Shown: positions 42,051-49,933 of the stretch, in pieces
Position numbering within the stretch: position 1 is the first letter of the stretch
Layout of the letters: each line of letters starts with the position of its first letter
Assembly: GCA_944325705.1 (NCBI GenBank)
Contig: CALVBB010000016.1
Location: forward strand, 1 to 49,933
Length of the DNA stretch: 49,933 nucleotides
Reading direction: 5' to 3'
Origin: Candidatus Gastranaerophilales bacterium
Lineage (GTDB): Bacteria; Cyanobacteriota; Vampirovibrionia; Gastranaerophilales; Gastranaerophilaceae
Notes under the pieces: generated by a model
What the model saw: only the letters and a program-made list of their open reading frames with translations
The model's database searches: none
What the model was told of the DNA's origin: nothing
Program-made: the position numbers and the translations under genes

Positions 42051-43226
42051 TTAAAATATCCAGTCTTTTATAACTTTTGCAACATAATCGAATCCGGTAA
42101 TTTTTCCAAGCGCCTTACCTTCTACAGCCGGAGAGTATATTAGAAGCGGAACCATTTCTCTGGTGTGATCAGTCCCCTCAACAGTCGGGTCGCAGCCATG
42201 ATCTGCTGTGATAATGAGCAAATCATCCTTGCTTATTGCCGGCAAAATATCGCTTAAATACCGGTCAATTTCTTCTATTGCCCTGCCGTAGCCTTCTGCA
42301 TCGTTCCTGTGTCCGTAAAGCATGTCTGTGTCCACAAGGTTTGTAAAAATTAGCGAACCCTCCGACGCGGATGGGATGGTGTCTTTATATGCAATTTCTT
42401 CAAGATTTAGTTCATTTTTAATTGCTTTTAAGGTTAGTTCAAGCCCTTCTTTATTAGAGCCTGTATGGATTGCGTGGGTTATACCGGATTTTGAGAAAAT
42501 ATCTTCAATTTTCCCGATGCCGATAACCTGTCCGCCGCGGTCTTTTATCTCGTTAAGGAGCGTATGAGAGGGCACCATAGAGTAATCCCGTCTGTCTTTT
42601 GAAATTCTGACAGGTTTCCCGTCAATAATTTTATATGGTCTGGCAATTACTCTTGATACGTTGTATTTACCTTCATCAAGAATTTGACGGGCAATTTCAC
42701 ACCAGTTGTAAAGTGTTTCAAGCGGAATTAAATCTGTATCAACCGCTATTTGAAAAACACTGTCCGCCGAGGTGTAGACGATAGGAAATTTAGTTTTATG
42801 GTGTTCTTCGTTTAATTCTGCAATAATTGCTGTTCCGCTTGCCGGACGGTTTGCAAGAACTCCGCCGCAGCCGGTTTCTTCTATAAATTTCCGGATAAGT
42901 TCATCGGGAAATCCATCGGGAAATGTTGCAAAAGGTTTTTCCGAAATAAGACCTGCAATTTCCCAGTGCCCGGTTGTCGTATCTTTTCCTTTAGATTTTT
43001 CGAGCATTGTACCGTATTGAGCAATGGATTTGTCTGTTTTTACAATACCTTCAAAGTCCTGAATATTGCCTAAGCCCATTTTTGAAAGGTTTGGAACCTT
43101 AAGTCCGTGATTAAACCTGCAGACATTCCTCAAAGTGTTGCATTCAGGCGTATCGTTAAAGTCTTTACAGTCCGGCATTGCACCGATACCCATGGAATCT
43201 ATTACAATAATAATTGCTCTTTTCAT
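42051..43226 (-). CDS. deoB: Phosphopentomutase
   Basis: This 391-residue alkaline-phosphatase-superfamily enzyme interconverts (deoxy)ribose 1- and 5-phosphates in nucleoside salvage. Visible motifs are IDSMGIGAMPD near the start (metal Asp), KGKDTTTGHWE near residue 80 (phosphothreonine region), and TADHGCDPTVEGTDHTREMVP near 340 (metal ligands). Complete and typical in length. The ribosome site AGGGGGAAA precedes the ATG. Together with mtnP it indicates purine and nucleoside salvage. Confidence 0.96.
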   Translation of the reverse strand: MKRAIIIVIDSMGIGAMPDCKDFNDTPECNTLRNVCRFNHGLKVPNLSKMGLGNIQDFEGIVKTDKSIAQYGTMLEKSKGKDTTTGHWEIAGLISEKPFATFPDGFPDELIRKFIEETGCGGVLANRPASGTAIIAELNEEHHKTKFPIVYTSADSVFQIAVDTDLIPLETLYNWCEIARQILDEGKYNVSRVIARPYKIIDGKPVRISKDRRDYSMVPSHTLLNEIKDRGGQVIGIGKIEDIFSKSGITHAIHTGSNKEGLELTLKAIKNELNLEEIAYKDTIPSASEGSLIFTNLVDTDMLYGHRNDAEGYGRAIEEIDRYLSDILPAISKDDLLIITADHGCDPTVEGTDHTREMVPLLIYSPAVEGKALGKITGFDYVAKVIKDWIF

Positions 43227-43310
43227 ATTTCCCCCTGTTTTTTATTTTATTTATATTTTAACATAAAACAATACGGAAGAAAAAAGAAGTTGCCAATCTT
43301 CTTTTCTAAC

Positions 43311-43655
43311 GTTCACATTTTCTTTTTGATTGCTATGCAAAAAGAAAATGTGAACCGAAAAAGAAAAACACGCTATCTCCAGTGTCGCGTTGCGACGCAT
43401 AACAAAACGGATGTAGTGAAAAGCATTGCATTTCACCTCTATTGCTCGTTATCATGCTTCGCATACGCTCGCTTAAAAAATTGTCGAACGTGCACAATTT
43501 ATTGTGCGATAGTGATGCTTAACGGTTAATGCGTCAGCATTTAACAAATGCCATTTGACTTCGTGGCACGTAGTGCCGCTGTTTCTTCTGCGTTTTTCTC
43601 TTTCTTTGATTCATTTCTTTCTCTTTTACTCGCAATAAAAGAGAAAGAAATGAAC
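43311..43655. repeat. 345-bp hairpin-rich intergenic element
   Basis: The gap 43227-43799 contains no credible gene. It is dominated by an element with two long perfect hairpins at its ends: a 17-base stem (43311-43327 with 43339-43355) and a 19-base stem (43610-43628 with 43636-43654). The outer arms resemble each other as imperfect terminal inverted repeats (GTTCACATTTTC versus the complement of GAAAGAAATGAAC). Shorter hairpins lie between: GCACAAT/ATTGTGC (43492-43507) and GGCAC/GTGCC (43565-43577). Another 8-base stem lies at 43282-43305. There is no transposase; a non-autonomous mobile repeat is the best guess. Confidence 0.6.
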
Positions 43656-43799
43656 ATAAATAAAAAAAACGGACTTCTTTTTCAAGATGTCCGGTATTTC
43701 ATTTCTGAAACAAAAAGGATTTACATTAACTTAAGTCTTTATTTAGCTTGCTGCCTGCTTTGTTGCGGAGGCAATTCACGCTTCTCCTCCTTGCCTTGC

Positions 43800-44333
43800 C
43801 TAGTATTCTATGCCCTGTCTTGCCATAACACCCATATCAAAATAGTGTTTGATAGGTTTCATCTCGGTAACAAGATGAGCCATAGCTTTTAATTCAGGAT
43901 GAGCATAGCGGCCTGTAAGAACGATTTCAAGGTTTTCAGGTTTGTTTAGTAATGCTTCCTTAACCTCGCTGACTTTAATCATGTTCATCGCTGTACAAAT
44001 GTTGATTTCATCAAGAATAATCAGCTGGTACTTCCCTGAATTAATAGCTTTTTTGGCAAATTCCCAGCCTTTTTTTGCTTCCTTAAAGTCATCTATGCAG
44101 ACGTTATGTGAATAACATACTCTGTCCATCCCGAACTGAACAACTTCAAGATTTGGAAGGAATTTTGATGAAGTAATAATTTCCCCGTAAGAAGTAGCGC
44201 TGTCACCCTTTGTAAACTGGATTATAAGAACCTTCCAGCCATGTCCTAGAGCGCGAAGTGCCAGACCCAATGAGGCTGTTGTTTTCCCTTTGCCATCTCC
44301 AGTATAGATTTGAATATAACCATGCTCTAACAC
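43800..44333 (-). CDS. cobO: Cob(I)alamin adenosyltransferase, CobO/BtuR type
   Basis: This 177-residue enzyme transfers an adenosyl group from ATP to reduced corrinoid. The P-loop TGDGKGKTTASLGLALRALG near residue 12 is diagnostic; VLIIQFTKGD, LEVVQFG and LIILDEINICTAMNMI also fit. The frame can be opened from TTG at 44348, but GGAGGT (44346-44341) then lies inside it. That points to GTG at 44333, seven bases downstream, as the true start. No other cobalamin genes are near, so it may serve salvage. Confidence 0.92.
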   Translation of the reverse strand: MLEHGYIQIYTGDGKGKTTASLGLALRALGHGWKVLIIQFTKGDSATSYGEIITSSKFLPNLEVVQFGMDRVCYSHNVCIDDFKEAKKGWEFAKKAINSGKYQLIILDEINICTAMNMIKVSEVKEALLNKPENLEIVLTGRYAHPELKAMAHLVTEMKPIKHYFDMGVMARQGIEY

Positions 44334-44348
44334 TCTAACTACCTCCAA

Positions 44349-44862
44349 TAAATAAAACTGATTATTTTCTCTATCAACATTTTAAACGATATTGTAAATA
44401 TCTTAATCGTTCTTTAGGTTGATTAATTCTAGAAACGGGGGAAGAAAGCTTTTGAACTAACCCCGCCTCCCAAGATATATATCCATCATAGAATAAACTT
44501 TTGAAAAAAGAACCAAATATACTCCATCCATGCCAATCTTTTTACAATAAGTTTTGTTAAAAATCCGGATAAATAGTCTTTGAAACACTTTTCAGCTATT
44601 ATAGCTATAGTAAAAAAGTTTACTTAATTTTTGTAAAGAAATAAGATTAATTACTTGCAAAATCTCAAGGAAATCATGACAGAGCACTTTCGGGCAAATA
44701 AGGCATGGTTAAGGATTGTAAAGAATATTTTTCTGTCAATATGATTTTTTTCTAAAAATATGGGCATAATATTATTAAGGTGAGGAAATACTGCTGTTTG
44801 TCGTGCATGTAAATAATTTTTGGTTAACCAATTGTAAACTTATATTAAGAAATGGAGATTTG
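44349..44862. other. Long AT-rich intergenic region
   Basis: Five hundred bases with no convincing gene. It includes a small inverted repeat AGCTAT/ATAGCT (44594-44606) and a perfect 12-base palindrome TTGGTTAACCAA (44820-44831), the latter with TATTAA 17 bases after its TTGGTT. Together they may be the promoter/operator of the following coiled-coil gene. No tRNA or riboswitch-like fold was recognised. Confidence 0.4.
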
Positions 44863-44931
44863 ATGCAATTATCGAGCCTGAAAAGTTTTTATATATGTAA
44901 GAAGAATTGTAAGAGAGAGTACAGGTCATGA
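44863..44931 (+). CDS. Possible 22-codon leader ORF
   Basis: ATG at 44863 follows GGAG by six bases and reads MQLSSLKSFYICKKNCKREYRS, then TGA at 44929-44931. The TGA overlaps the ATG of the coiled-coil gene (ATGA). Such overlap suggests translational coupling. It may be only chance, as the peptide has no known homologue by eye. Confidence 0.3.
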   Translation: MQLSSLKSFYICKKNCKREYRS

Positions 44932-46430
44932 ATGTAGCGTTAGACAAAGCTAAAGTTTCAGTAAGACCGGGCTTCGGAAAGATACCCGACAGACCTAGTT
45001 TTGCCAAAGCTGGTTCCGTAAAGGCAATGTTCGGAACCAAAGATACTGGTGTGACTGCTCAAACCTCAAGTTTAAAGAGTACGGTGTCAAGCAATATTGC
45101 TACAAGTTCACGAGCTTCGGTATTTACAGCACAAAGGGCTCAAACAAGTCGTTCATCATCCTTTATTCCGGCAACGCGTTTTATGGACGCAAGTGATTAT
45201 ACGCGTGACAGAACTTATACTGTTGGCTGGGGTGAAATTCAGGGTAATCATTATATAGAAGGTCAAACAGGCGTTACTAAACGAAGTTACAGACGAATGG
45301 TTCAAGCTCAGGTTGCGCCGCAATATCAGGGACGGTATACAGATTTTGGAAACTCGTATAACCAGAAAATGTCATTTTCTGATGTATGTACGCTTGTAAC
45401 CGGAGGTATAACCGCATTAGTTTCAGGTATAAAAGCTATAAAAGGCAGTGATGCTGCCGCCGCACCAAAATCCACAGCGTCAGCTTCCACAATTCAGACT
45501 GCACAGACGCTTGCCGGCAATGTAGGTGATATAGCTACAGCCTCCACAACAGTTGCGCTGCAATCTGCCATTACAGAAGCTAAGACACAGCAGAAAGAGC
45601 TTACAGACCTCTTGAACTCTGATGATTACAAAAATGTCGAAGCTAATCTGCAAAGTGCTAACGAAAGCAAAACAGAAATAGATGCTCAGGTTAAAGAGCA
45701 GCAGGGTATTGTGGCTAACCAGCAAAAGACTATTGATCTGTTAAGCGGAACAAGGATTCCTGCTCAGGAAACAGTTGTCGGCAACGCAGAAGAAGCCCTT
45801 GCTCAGGCTAAGAGTCAGGCTACCGCAGAAAACCCTAATACCGCAGCAATTTCTGCTGCCCAGCAGCAGCTGGATGAAGCAAAAGCAACCTTAAATCAGC
45901 TTAAAGATCAACTTAAAAAGGCTGAAGAAACCAAGAATGAAGCACAGAAAAAACTTGACGGCGAGGACGGGCTTCTTGCAAAACAGAAAGAAACAGAGAA
46001 TGATATAAAAACACTTACTTCCTTGAAAAACGATAAAGAAGCGAAAACGACCCAGCTTAATACATTAGAAAAGACAATTCAAGACGGAGAAGCAAGGGCA
46101 ACAAAAATGCTCCAGCAGGAAGAAAAGAAATTAGACGGTATGCTTAAGGATTTACAGAAACTGGATGCAAAAATTGCCGGTGAAAAAGATGAATCTAAAA
46201 AAGCTGAACTTAAACAGGAATATTCACAGCTTGCGGAAACCTTTAATACAATTGCGGGTAATTCGACAAGCGAGAAATATTCAAATGCAAATCTTAATAC
46301 AGATTTGACCATGACAGAAACAAGACAGGCTGATCTGCAGGATAAGTTGAATAAAATGAACGAATATGCTCAAGAAGAAGCTGATAAGCGAAATCAAGAA
46401 GCTATGAATGCCTTTGTTATGGAACACTAG
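44928..46430 (+). CDS. Long coiled-coil protein, unknown
   Basis: This 500-residue protein has no signal peptide. Residues 1-85 are Ser/Thr/Ala-rich and basic. A Tyr/Arg-containing stretch (about 85-145) and a short hydrophobic segment (about 152-165, VCTLVTGGITALVSGI) follow. From about 200 to 490 it is Ala/Gln/Lys/Glu-rich, with heptads typical of coiled coils. No enzymatic motif is seen. Helical bundle proteins of this type may be structural or secreted. The hydrophobic segment could be a membrane insertion. The start overlaps a possible leader ORF. A promoter and terminator for the next operon follow. Confidence 0.75.
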   Translation: MNVALDKAKVSVRPGFGKIPDRPSFAKAGSVKAMFGTKDTGVTAQTSSLKSTVSSNIATSSRASVFTAQRAQTSRSSSFIPATRFMDASDYTRDRTYTVGWGEIQGNHYIEGQTGVTKRSYRRMVQAQVAPQYQGRYTDFGNSYNQKMSFSDVCTLVTGGITALVSGIKAIKGSDAAAAPKSTASASTIQTAQTLAGNVGDIATASTTVALQSAITEAKTQQKELTDLLNSDDYKNVEANLQSANESKTEIDAQVKEQQGIVANQQKTIDLLSGTRIPAQETVVGNAEEALAQAKSQATAENPNTAAISAAQQQLDEAKATLNQLKDQLKKAEETKNEAQKKLDGEDGLLAKQKETENDIKTLTSLKNDKEAKTTQLNTLEKTIQDGEARATKMLQQEEKKLDGMLKDLQKLDAKIAGEKDESKKAELKQEYSQLAETFNTIAGNSTSEKYSNANLNTDLTMTETRQADLQDKLNKMNEYAQEEADKRNQEAMNAFVMEH

Positions 46431-46451
46431 TTTCAAAACTTTACAATGGGC

Positions 46452-46480
46452 TTTACTTTTAATAATTATTAATTTATAAT
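46452..46480 (+). promoter_or_regulatory. Promoter upstream of the rimP-nusA leader terminator
   Basis: TTTACT (46452-46457), a 17-base spacer and a perfect TATAAT (46475-46480). Transcripts would start near 46487 and meet the hairpin at 46503-46530 before rimP. Confidence 0.5.
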
Positions 46481-46502
46481 ATGGAAGACAGTATTGTCGC
46501 AG

Positions 46503-46530
46503 AAAAGAACGGGCATCCCCGTTCTTTTTT
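46503..46530 (+). terminator. Rho-independent terminator between the coiled-coil gene and rimP
   Basis: AAAAGAACGGG (46503-46513) and CCCGTTCTTTT (46518-46528) form an 11-base stem with a 4-base loop followed by T. It may end the coiled-coil transcript or act as an attenuator in the rimP-nusA leader. Confidence 0.88.
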
Positions 46531-46566
46531 ACTCCTGAGGTAATAAATAAAAAGGAAGATAGTATT

Positions 46567-47049
46567 GTGAAGCAGGACATTAACAGGCATGAAATTCTGG
46601 AAAAGATTACTCCGTTAATAGAAAATACTGCCATGCGTTTCGGGTATATTCCTCTTGAGATAGAGTTTATAAAGGAAAATCACCGCTGGTTTCTGAGAAT
46701 TTATCTTTATTCTAAGGAAAAGGAGGTTACACTTGACGACTGTGAGCGTGTGACGCGGAGTTTGAGCGATTTTCTTGATGAACTTATCCCTGTTAAATAT
46801 TATCTTGAAGTTTCCTCTCCGGGATTGGAAAGAAAGTTTAAGTCTGATAAGGAGTTTGTGATTTTTAAAGGAAGAAGAATTAGTATAAAATTAAAAACTC
46901 CTTTAGAAGGTGAAACAGAAAAAATTTTTAAAGGTGAAATCCTTGATTTCGATGAAAAAGAAGGATTAAAATTTTTCAGATTTGATGACGGGCTGGAATT
47001 GCAGATTCCGCGCTCAAACATTCAGTCCGCAAAGCTGTATATTGACTGA
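46567..47049 (+). CDS. rimP: Ribosome maturation factor RimP
   Basis: This 160-residue protein follows the YhbC/RimP pattern: an N-terminal domain with FLRIYLYSKEKEVTLDDCER and RSLSDFLDELIPVKYYLEVSSPGLERKF-type sequence (the SSPGL.R motif near residue 80) and a C-terminal SH3-like barrel. It supports 30S maturation. The start is GTG at 46567 with AAGGA upstream. It stands directly before nusA, as in most bacteria. Confidence 0.93.
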   Translation: MKQDINRHEILEKITPLIENTAMRFGYIPLEIEFIKENHRWFLRIYLYSKEKEVTLDDCERVTRSLSDFLDELIPVKYYLEVSSPGLERKFKSDKEFVIFKGRRISIKLKTPLEGETEKIFKGEILDFDEKEGLKFFRFDDGLELQIPRSNIQSAKLYID

Positions 47050-47097
47050 ATACGTCTTATACCTTATCGTCTAAAAAATAGAAAGGAAAATAAACAA

Positions 47098-48345
47098 ATG
47101 ATTAAAATCGGAACAGCGCTATTTGAAGCGTGTGAGGAATTGGAAAGAGAACGCGGAATATCAAAAGATATTCTGGTATCTTCTCTGTGTGATGCAATGG
47201 TCGCAGCCTACAAAAAACACATGAGAGTGAAAGATGCTGCAAATATTGAGGCAATCCTTGATGAGCAGGCCGGCGAAATCGGGGTTTTCAGCACTAAAAC
47301 AGTTGTAGAATCCGTTGAAGAAGGGGAAGAAGATACCCAGATTTCAATCGGAGTTGCAAAAGAAATTGACGAGGATGTTGAAGTAGGTGACGAAGTTAAA
47401 ATTGAGGTTACACCGGAACAGTTCGGCAGAATCGCCGCTCAGGCCGCTAAACAGGTAATTACCCAGCGTATAAGAGAAGCTGAAAGAAACCTCGTCCTTA
47501 ACGAATTTCTTGAAAAGAAAGGCACACTTACAACCGGTATAATTCAGCGTGTAGAAAACCGCAACGTTATCGTTAATATCGGGAAAACTGATGCAATTAT
47601 GCCGCAGAAAGAACAGATCCCAGGTGAATACTACAAACCTGGTAACAGAATCAGAGTTTTTGTTCTTAATGTAAAAGAAACTACAAGACTCCCTCAGGTA
47701 ATCGTTTCTCATGCACATGCAGAAATAGTTCGAGAACTCTTTGAACTTGAGGTTCCGGAAATTGAGGACGGTATTGTTGAGATTAAATCAATAGCAAGAG
47801 AAGCCGGCTACAGAACAAAAATTGCCGTATGGTCAAACGATCCGGAAGTAGACAGTGTCGGAGCCTGCATTGGCCCGCGCGGTAGCAGAATTCAGACTAT
47901 TGTTTCAGAGTTAAAAAATGAAAAAATCGATATTGTAAGATATTCCGAAGATCCTGTTGAATATATCGTAAATGCACTTTCTCCTGCAAGAGTTGTGTCC
48001 GTTGATATTCTTGCGGATGATGAGTATTCGCATGAAGCGATGGTCGTTGTTCCTGATGATCAGCTTTCGCTTGCAATCGGCAGAGAAGGTCAGAATGTTA
48101 GACTTGCTCATAAGCTAACAGGCTGGAAGATTGATATAAAGAGCGTTTCTCAGATGGAAAAGGCAGAAGCTGCTAACTTCCAAAATTACGAAGAAGCTCC
48201 GCAAAATCCTGCAGAGGATGAAGAAGAAACTCAAGATGATGAGCTTCAGCAGGAAATTGAGGAAGAAATGAACCAGCAGGCGATTGATGATGAAGATCTC
48301 CAGAGCGAAGAACCTGTTGAAGAGGCTGAAGAAACTGAAGAGTAA
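47098..48345 (+). CDS. nusA: Transcription termination/antitermination factor NusA
   Basis: This 415-residue protein has an N-terminal RNA-polymerase-binding domain (1-125), an S1 domain (about 135-200, IIQRVENRNVIVNIGKTDAI), and two KH domains (CIGPRGSRIQTIVSEL near 260; LAIGREGQNVRLAHKLTGW near 328). It ends in a strongly acidic tail (about 365-415) instead of the AR repeats of E. coli NusA. It binds paused RNA polymerase and nascent RNA. It starts 48 bases after rimP and is followed by a strong terminator; infB does not follow in this window. Confidence 0.95.
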   Translation: MIKIGTALFEACEELERERGISKDILVSSLCDAMVAAYKKHMRVKDAANIEAILDEQAGEIGVFSTKTVVESVEEGEEDTQISIGVAKEIDEDVEVGDEVKIEVTPEQFGRIAAQAAKQVITQRIREAERNLVLNEFLEKKGTLTTGIIQRVENRNVIVNIGKTDAIMPQKEQIPGEYYKPGNRIRVFVLNVKETTRLPQVIVSHAHAEIVRELFELEVPEIEDGIVEIKSIAREAGYRTKIAVWSNDPEVDSVGACIGPRGSRIQTIVSELKNEKIDIVRYSEDPVEYIVNALSPARVVSVDILADDEYSHEAMVVVPDDQLSLAIGREGQNVRLAHKLTGWKIDIKSVSQMEKAEAANFQNYEEAPQNPAEDEEETQDDELQQEIEEEMNQQAIDDEDLQSEEPVEEAEETEE

Positions 48346-48360
48346 AATCTTATTAAAAAT

Positions 48361-48395
48361 AAAAAGCCCGTCCTTATTAAGAACGGGCTTTTTTT
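48361..48395 (+). terminator. Rho-independent terminator after nusA
   Basis: AAAAAGCCCGT (48361-48371) and ACGGGCTTTTT pair around a loop that contains a further short CTTA/TAAG pairing. A T run follows. Confidence 0.9.
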
Positions 48396-48480
48396 GTATA
48401 TTTTTTTGATCCTGACAAAAGACCTTAACGCATTGTTTGTTATATACCCCACACATAAGGTAGAATTTTGTGTAATTCTG

Positions 48481-48508
48481 TTGACAAAAAAGTTTGAGCA
48501 CATATTAT
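48481..48508 (+). promoter_or_regulatory. tuf: Promoter of tuf
   Basis: A perfect TTGACA (48481-48486) and TATTAT (48503-48508) with a 16-base spacer; alternative -10 hexamers overlap it. About 65 bases of leader and AAGGAG precede the start, as expected for a highly expressed gene. Confidence 0.65.
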
Positions 48509-48572
48509 GATAATATGGCTTAAATACCAAATTAGTATTGTAGTATAATTAGAAAAAAAGGAGATTAATCTC

Positions 48573-49781
48573 ATGGCTAGAGAAAAGTACGAACGTACCA
48601 AACCGCACGTTAACATCGGTACAATTGGCCACGTTGACCACGGTAAAACAACATTAACAGCAGCTATCACAGCTGTATTGGCTGCTGCAGGTCAGGCTGC
48701 ATTGAAAAAATTCGACGAAATCGATGCTGCTCCTGAAGAAAAAGCAAGAGGTATAACCATCTCTACTGCTCACGTAGAATACGAAACAGCTGCAAGACAC
48801 TATGCACACGTTGACTGCCCGGGCCACGCTGACTATGTTAAAAACATGATTACAGGTGCTGCTCAGATGGATGGCGCAATCCTCGTTGTTGCTGCTACTG
48901 ACGGTGCTATGCCTCAGACTCGTGAACACATCCTGTTAGCTAGACAGGTTGGTGTTCCTAACCTCGTTGTATTCTTGAACAAATGCGATATGGTTGATGA
49001 TCCTGAATTGTTAGAACTCGTTGAAATGGAAGTTAGAGAACTCCTTTCTTCTTATGAATTCGACGGCGACAACATTCCGTTCATCCATGGTTCAGCTTTG
49101 AAAGCTCTTGAAGCTGCTCAGGCTAACCCGAAAATTCAGCGTGGTGAAGATAAATGGGTTGATAAAATTTGGGAATTGATGGATGCTATCGATTCTTACT
49201 TCCCAACACCGGTTCGTGATTTAGACAAACCGTTCTTAATGCCTGTAGAAGACGTATTCTCTATCACTGGTCGTGGTACAGTTGCAACAGGTAGAGTAGA
49301 ACGTGGTGTTGTTAAAGTTGGTGATGAAGTTGAAATAGTTGGTCTTGGTGAAACTAAGAAAACAACAGTTACCGGCGTTGAAATGTTCAGAAAATCACTT
49401 GATCAAGGTCAGGCTGGCGATAACATCGGTGCATTGCTCCGTGGTATCGACAAAACTGATATTCAGCGCGGTCAGGTTCTTGCTAAACCGGGAACAATTC
49501 ATCCGCACACTAAATTCACAGCAAACGTTTACGTATTGACAAAAGAAGAAGGCGGACGTCATACTCCGTTCTTCCCTGGCTACCGTCCTCAGTTCTATAT
49601 CAGAACAACTGACGTAACCGGTTCAATCAAATTTGACGGTCAAATGGTAATGCCTGGTGATAACGTAGTTATGGAAGTTGAACTTATCGCTCCTGTAGCT
49701 ATCGAAGAAGGTATGAGATTTGCTATCCGTGAAGGCGGCCACACAGTTGGTGCCGGTGTAGTTGACAAAATTATTGAATAA
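48573..49781 (+). CDS. tuf: Translation elongation factor Tu
   Basis: This 402-residue GTPase delivers aminoacyl-tRNA to the ribosome. G1 GHVDHGKTT near residue 19, the switch [14 protein letters not shown] near 61, G3 [15 protein letters not shown] near 83, and G4 NKCDMVDD near 138 are intact. Domains 2 and 3 follow ([14 protein letters not shown] near 235; [20 protein letters not shown] near 325). The length is normal. It is flanked by its own promoter and terminator, so it is not inside an rps-fus operon here. Confidence 0.98.
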   Translation: MAREKYERTKPHVNIGTIGHVDHGKTTLTAAITAVLAAAGQAALKKFDEIDAAPEEKARGITISTAHVEYETAARHYAHVDCPGHADYVKNMITGAAQMDGAILVVAATDGAMPQTREHILLARQVGVPNLVVFLNKCDMVDDPELLELVEMEVRELLSSYEFDGDNIPFIHGSALKALEAAQANPKIQRGEDKWVDKIWELMDAIDSYFPTPVRDLDKPFLMPVEDVFSITGRGTVATGRVERGVVKVGDEVEIVGLGETKKTTVTGVEMFRKSLDQGQAGDNIGALLRGIDKTDIQRGQVLAKPGTIHPHTKFTANVYVLTKEEGGRHTPFFPGYRPQFYIRTTDVTGSIKFDGQMVMPGDNVVMEVELIAPVAIEEGMRFAIREGGHTVGAGVVDKIIE

Positions 49782-49805
49782 TTTTGTAACAGTAAAATAA
49801 CATAG

Positions 49806-49837
49806 AAAAACGAGTCTGCTTTCAGGCTCGTTTTTTT
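49806..49837 (+). terminator. Rho-independent terminator after tuf
   Basis: AAAAACGAGTCTG and CAGGCTCGTTTTT form a 13-base stem with one T-G wobble and a 4-base loop, then a T run. Confidence 0.92.
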
Positions 49838-49863
49838 ATTTACTTAAGTATAGTAATTACATG

Positions 49864-49892
49864 TTGAAAAGAAGCGGAAGATTTGATATAAT
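49864..49892 (+). promoter_or_regulatory. Promoter of the gene entering at the window end
   Basis: TTGAAA (49864-49869), a 17-base spacer and a perfect TATAAT (49887-49892). Confidence 0.65.
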
Positions 49893-49916
49893 TAAAGTAG
49901 AGAGGACAATCTATAA

Positions 49917-49933
49917 ATGTTTTCGAGACGATA
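49917..49933 (+). CDS. Start of an unidentified gene (3' truncated)
   Basis: ATG at 49917 follows AGAGGACAA and a strong promoter. Only MFSRR is visible before the window ends, so no identity can be given. Confidence 0.4.

Noticed and set aside
43107-43529. A 140-codon plus-strand frame across the deoB start and the hairpin element
   Set aside because: It overlaps deoB on the other strand, runs through repeat DNA and has no ribosome site or domain.
43311-43655. CRISPR array or CRISPR-like repeat
   Set aside because: The two hairpins are similar but not identical and are not regularly spaced with spacers; no cas genes are present.

Overview
The window looks like chromosomal DNA of a host- or gut-associated, AT-rich, diderm bacterium. 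The best guess is a non-photosynthetic cyanobacterial relative of the Gastranaerophilales/Melainabacteria type. That guess rests on inference: dispersed prepilin-like genes with a near-identical FTLAEVLITLGIIGVVAAMT start, an outer-membrane TolC exporter, a GH57/DUF3536 hydrolase and a divergent membrane pyrophosphatase. No rRNA, tRNA, CRISPR array, transposase or prophage gene was seen.

Layout. 0-1 kb: the end of topA overlaps aroE. 1-5.7 kb (minus): a tolC / macA-like / ABC ATPase / ABC permease tripartite exporter. 5.8-9.7 kb (minus): trkH, trkA, a YggT protein and mtnP in a tight row. 10-18 kb: a lytic transglycosylase, an M20 peptidase, a Stealth phosphotransferase, mutS2, a GltD-like oxidoreductase and a secreted protein. 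18-22.4 kb: a membrane pyrophosphatase, a 77-residue protein, and a prepilin gene whose start region contains a run of ten G. 22.4-31.4 kb: a 2-hydroxyacyl-CoA dehydratase activase, a membrane glycosyltransferase, an EF-hand protein, a CxxCxxCC protein, rlmN, a second prepilin, an AbrB-like small protein, dtd, a zinc-ribbon/RG-repeat protein, rimM and trmD. 31.5-35 kb: two envelope-like proteins, a second CxxCxxCC protein, a third prepilin with a repeat-built leader, and a second start region with a run of twelve G on the minus strand. 35-44.3 kb: a GH57 hydrolase, an OB-like periplasmic protein, a PEP carboxykinase, an HExxH protein, a pseudopilin, a ferredoxin, deoB, a 345-bp hairpin-rich repeat and cobO. 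44.9-49.9 kb: a coiled-coil protein, rimP-nusA, tuf and the first codons of another gene.

How it fits together. Most genes are housekeeping: translation and RNA modification (rlmN, dtd, rimM, trmD, rimP, nusA, tuf), gluconeogenesis and pyrophosphate energetics (PEPCK, membrane PPase), purine and nucleoside salvage (mtnP, deoB) and K+ uptake (trkAH). The accessory layer is surface-directed: pilin-like proteins, Stealth and membrane glycosyltransferases, a tripartite exporter and a transglycosylase.

The most interesting signal is a pair of contingency-type loci. Each has a strong ribosome binding site, an ATG, ten or eleven codons and then a homopolymeric G run, and each is out of frame as sequenced. 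At 21491-22376, removal of one G restores a single 294-codon prepilin frame. At 34922 (minus), removal of one G opens a 210-codon frame that runs into a repeat-laden segment directly before another prepilin. This suggests ON/OFF switching of surface pilins by slipped-strand mispairing, although homopolymer errors in assembly must be excluded.
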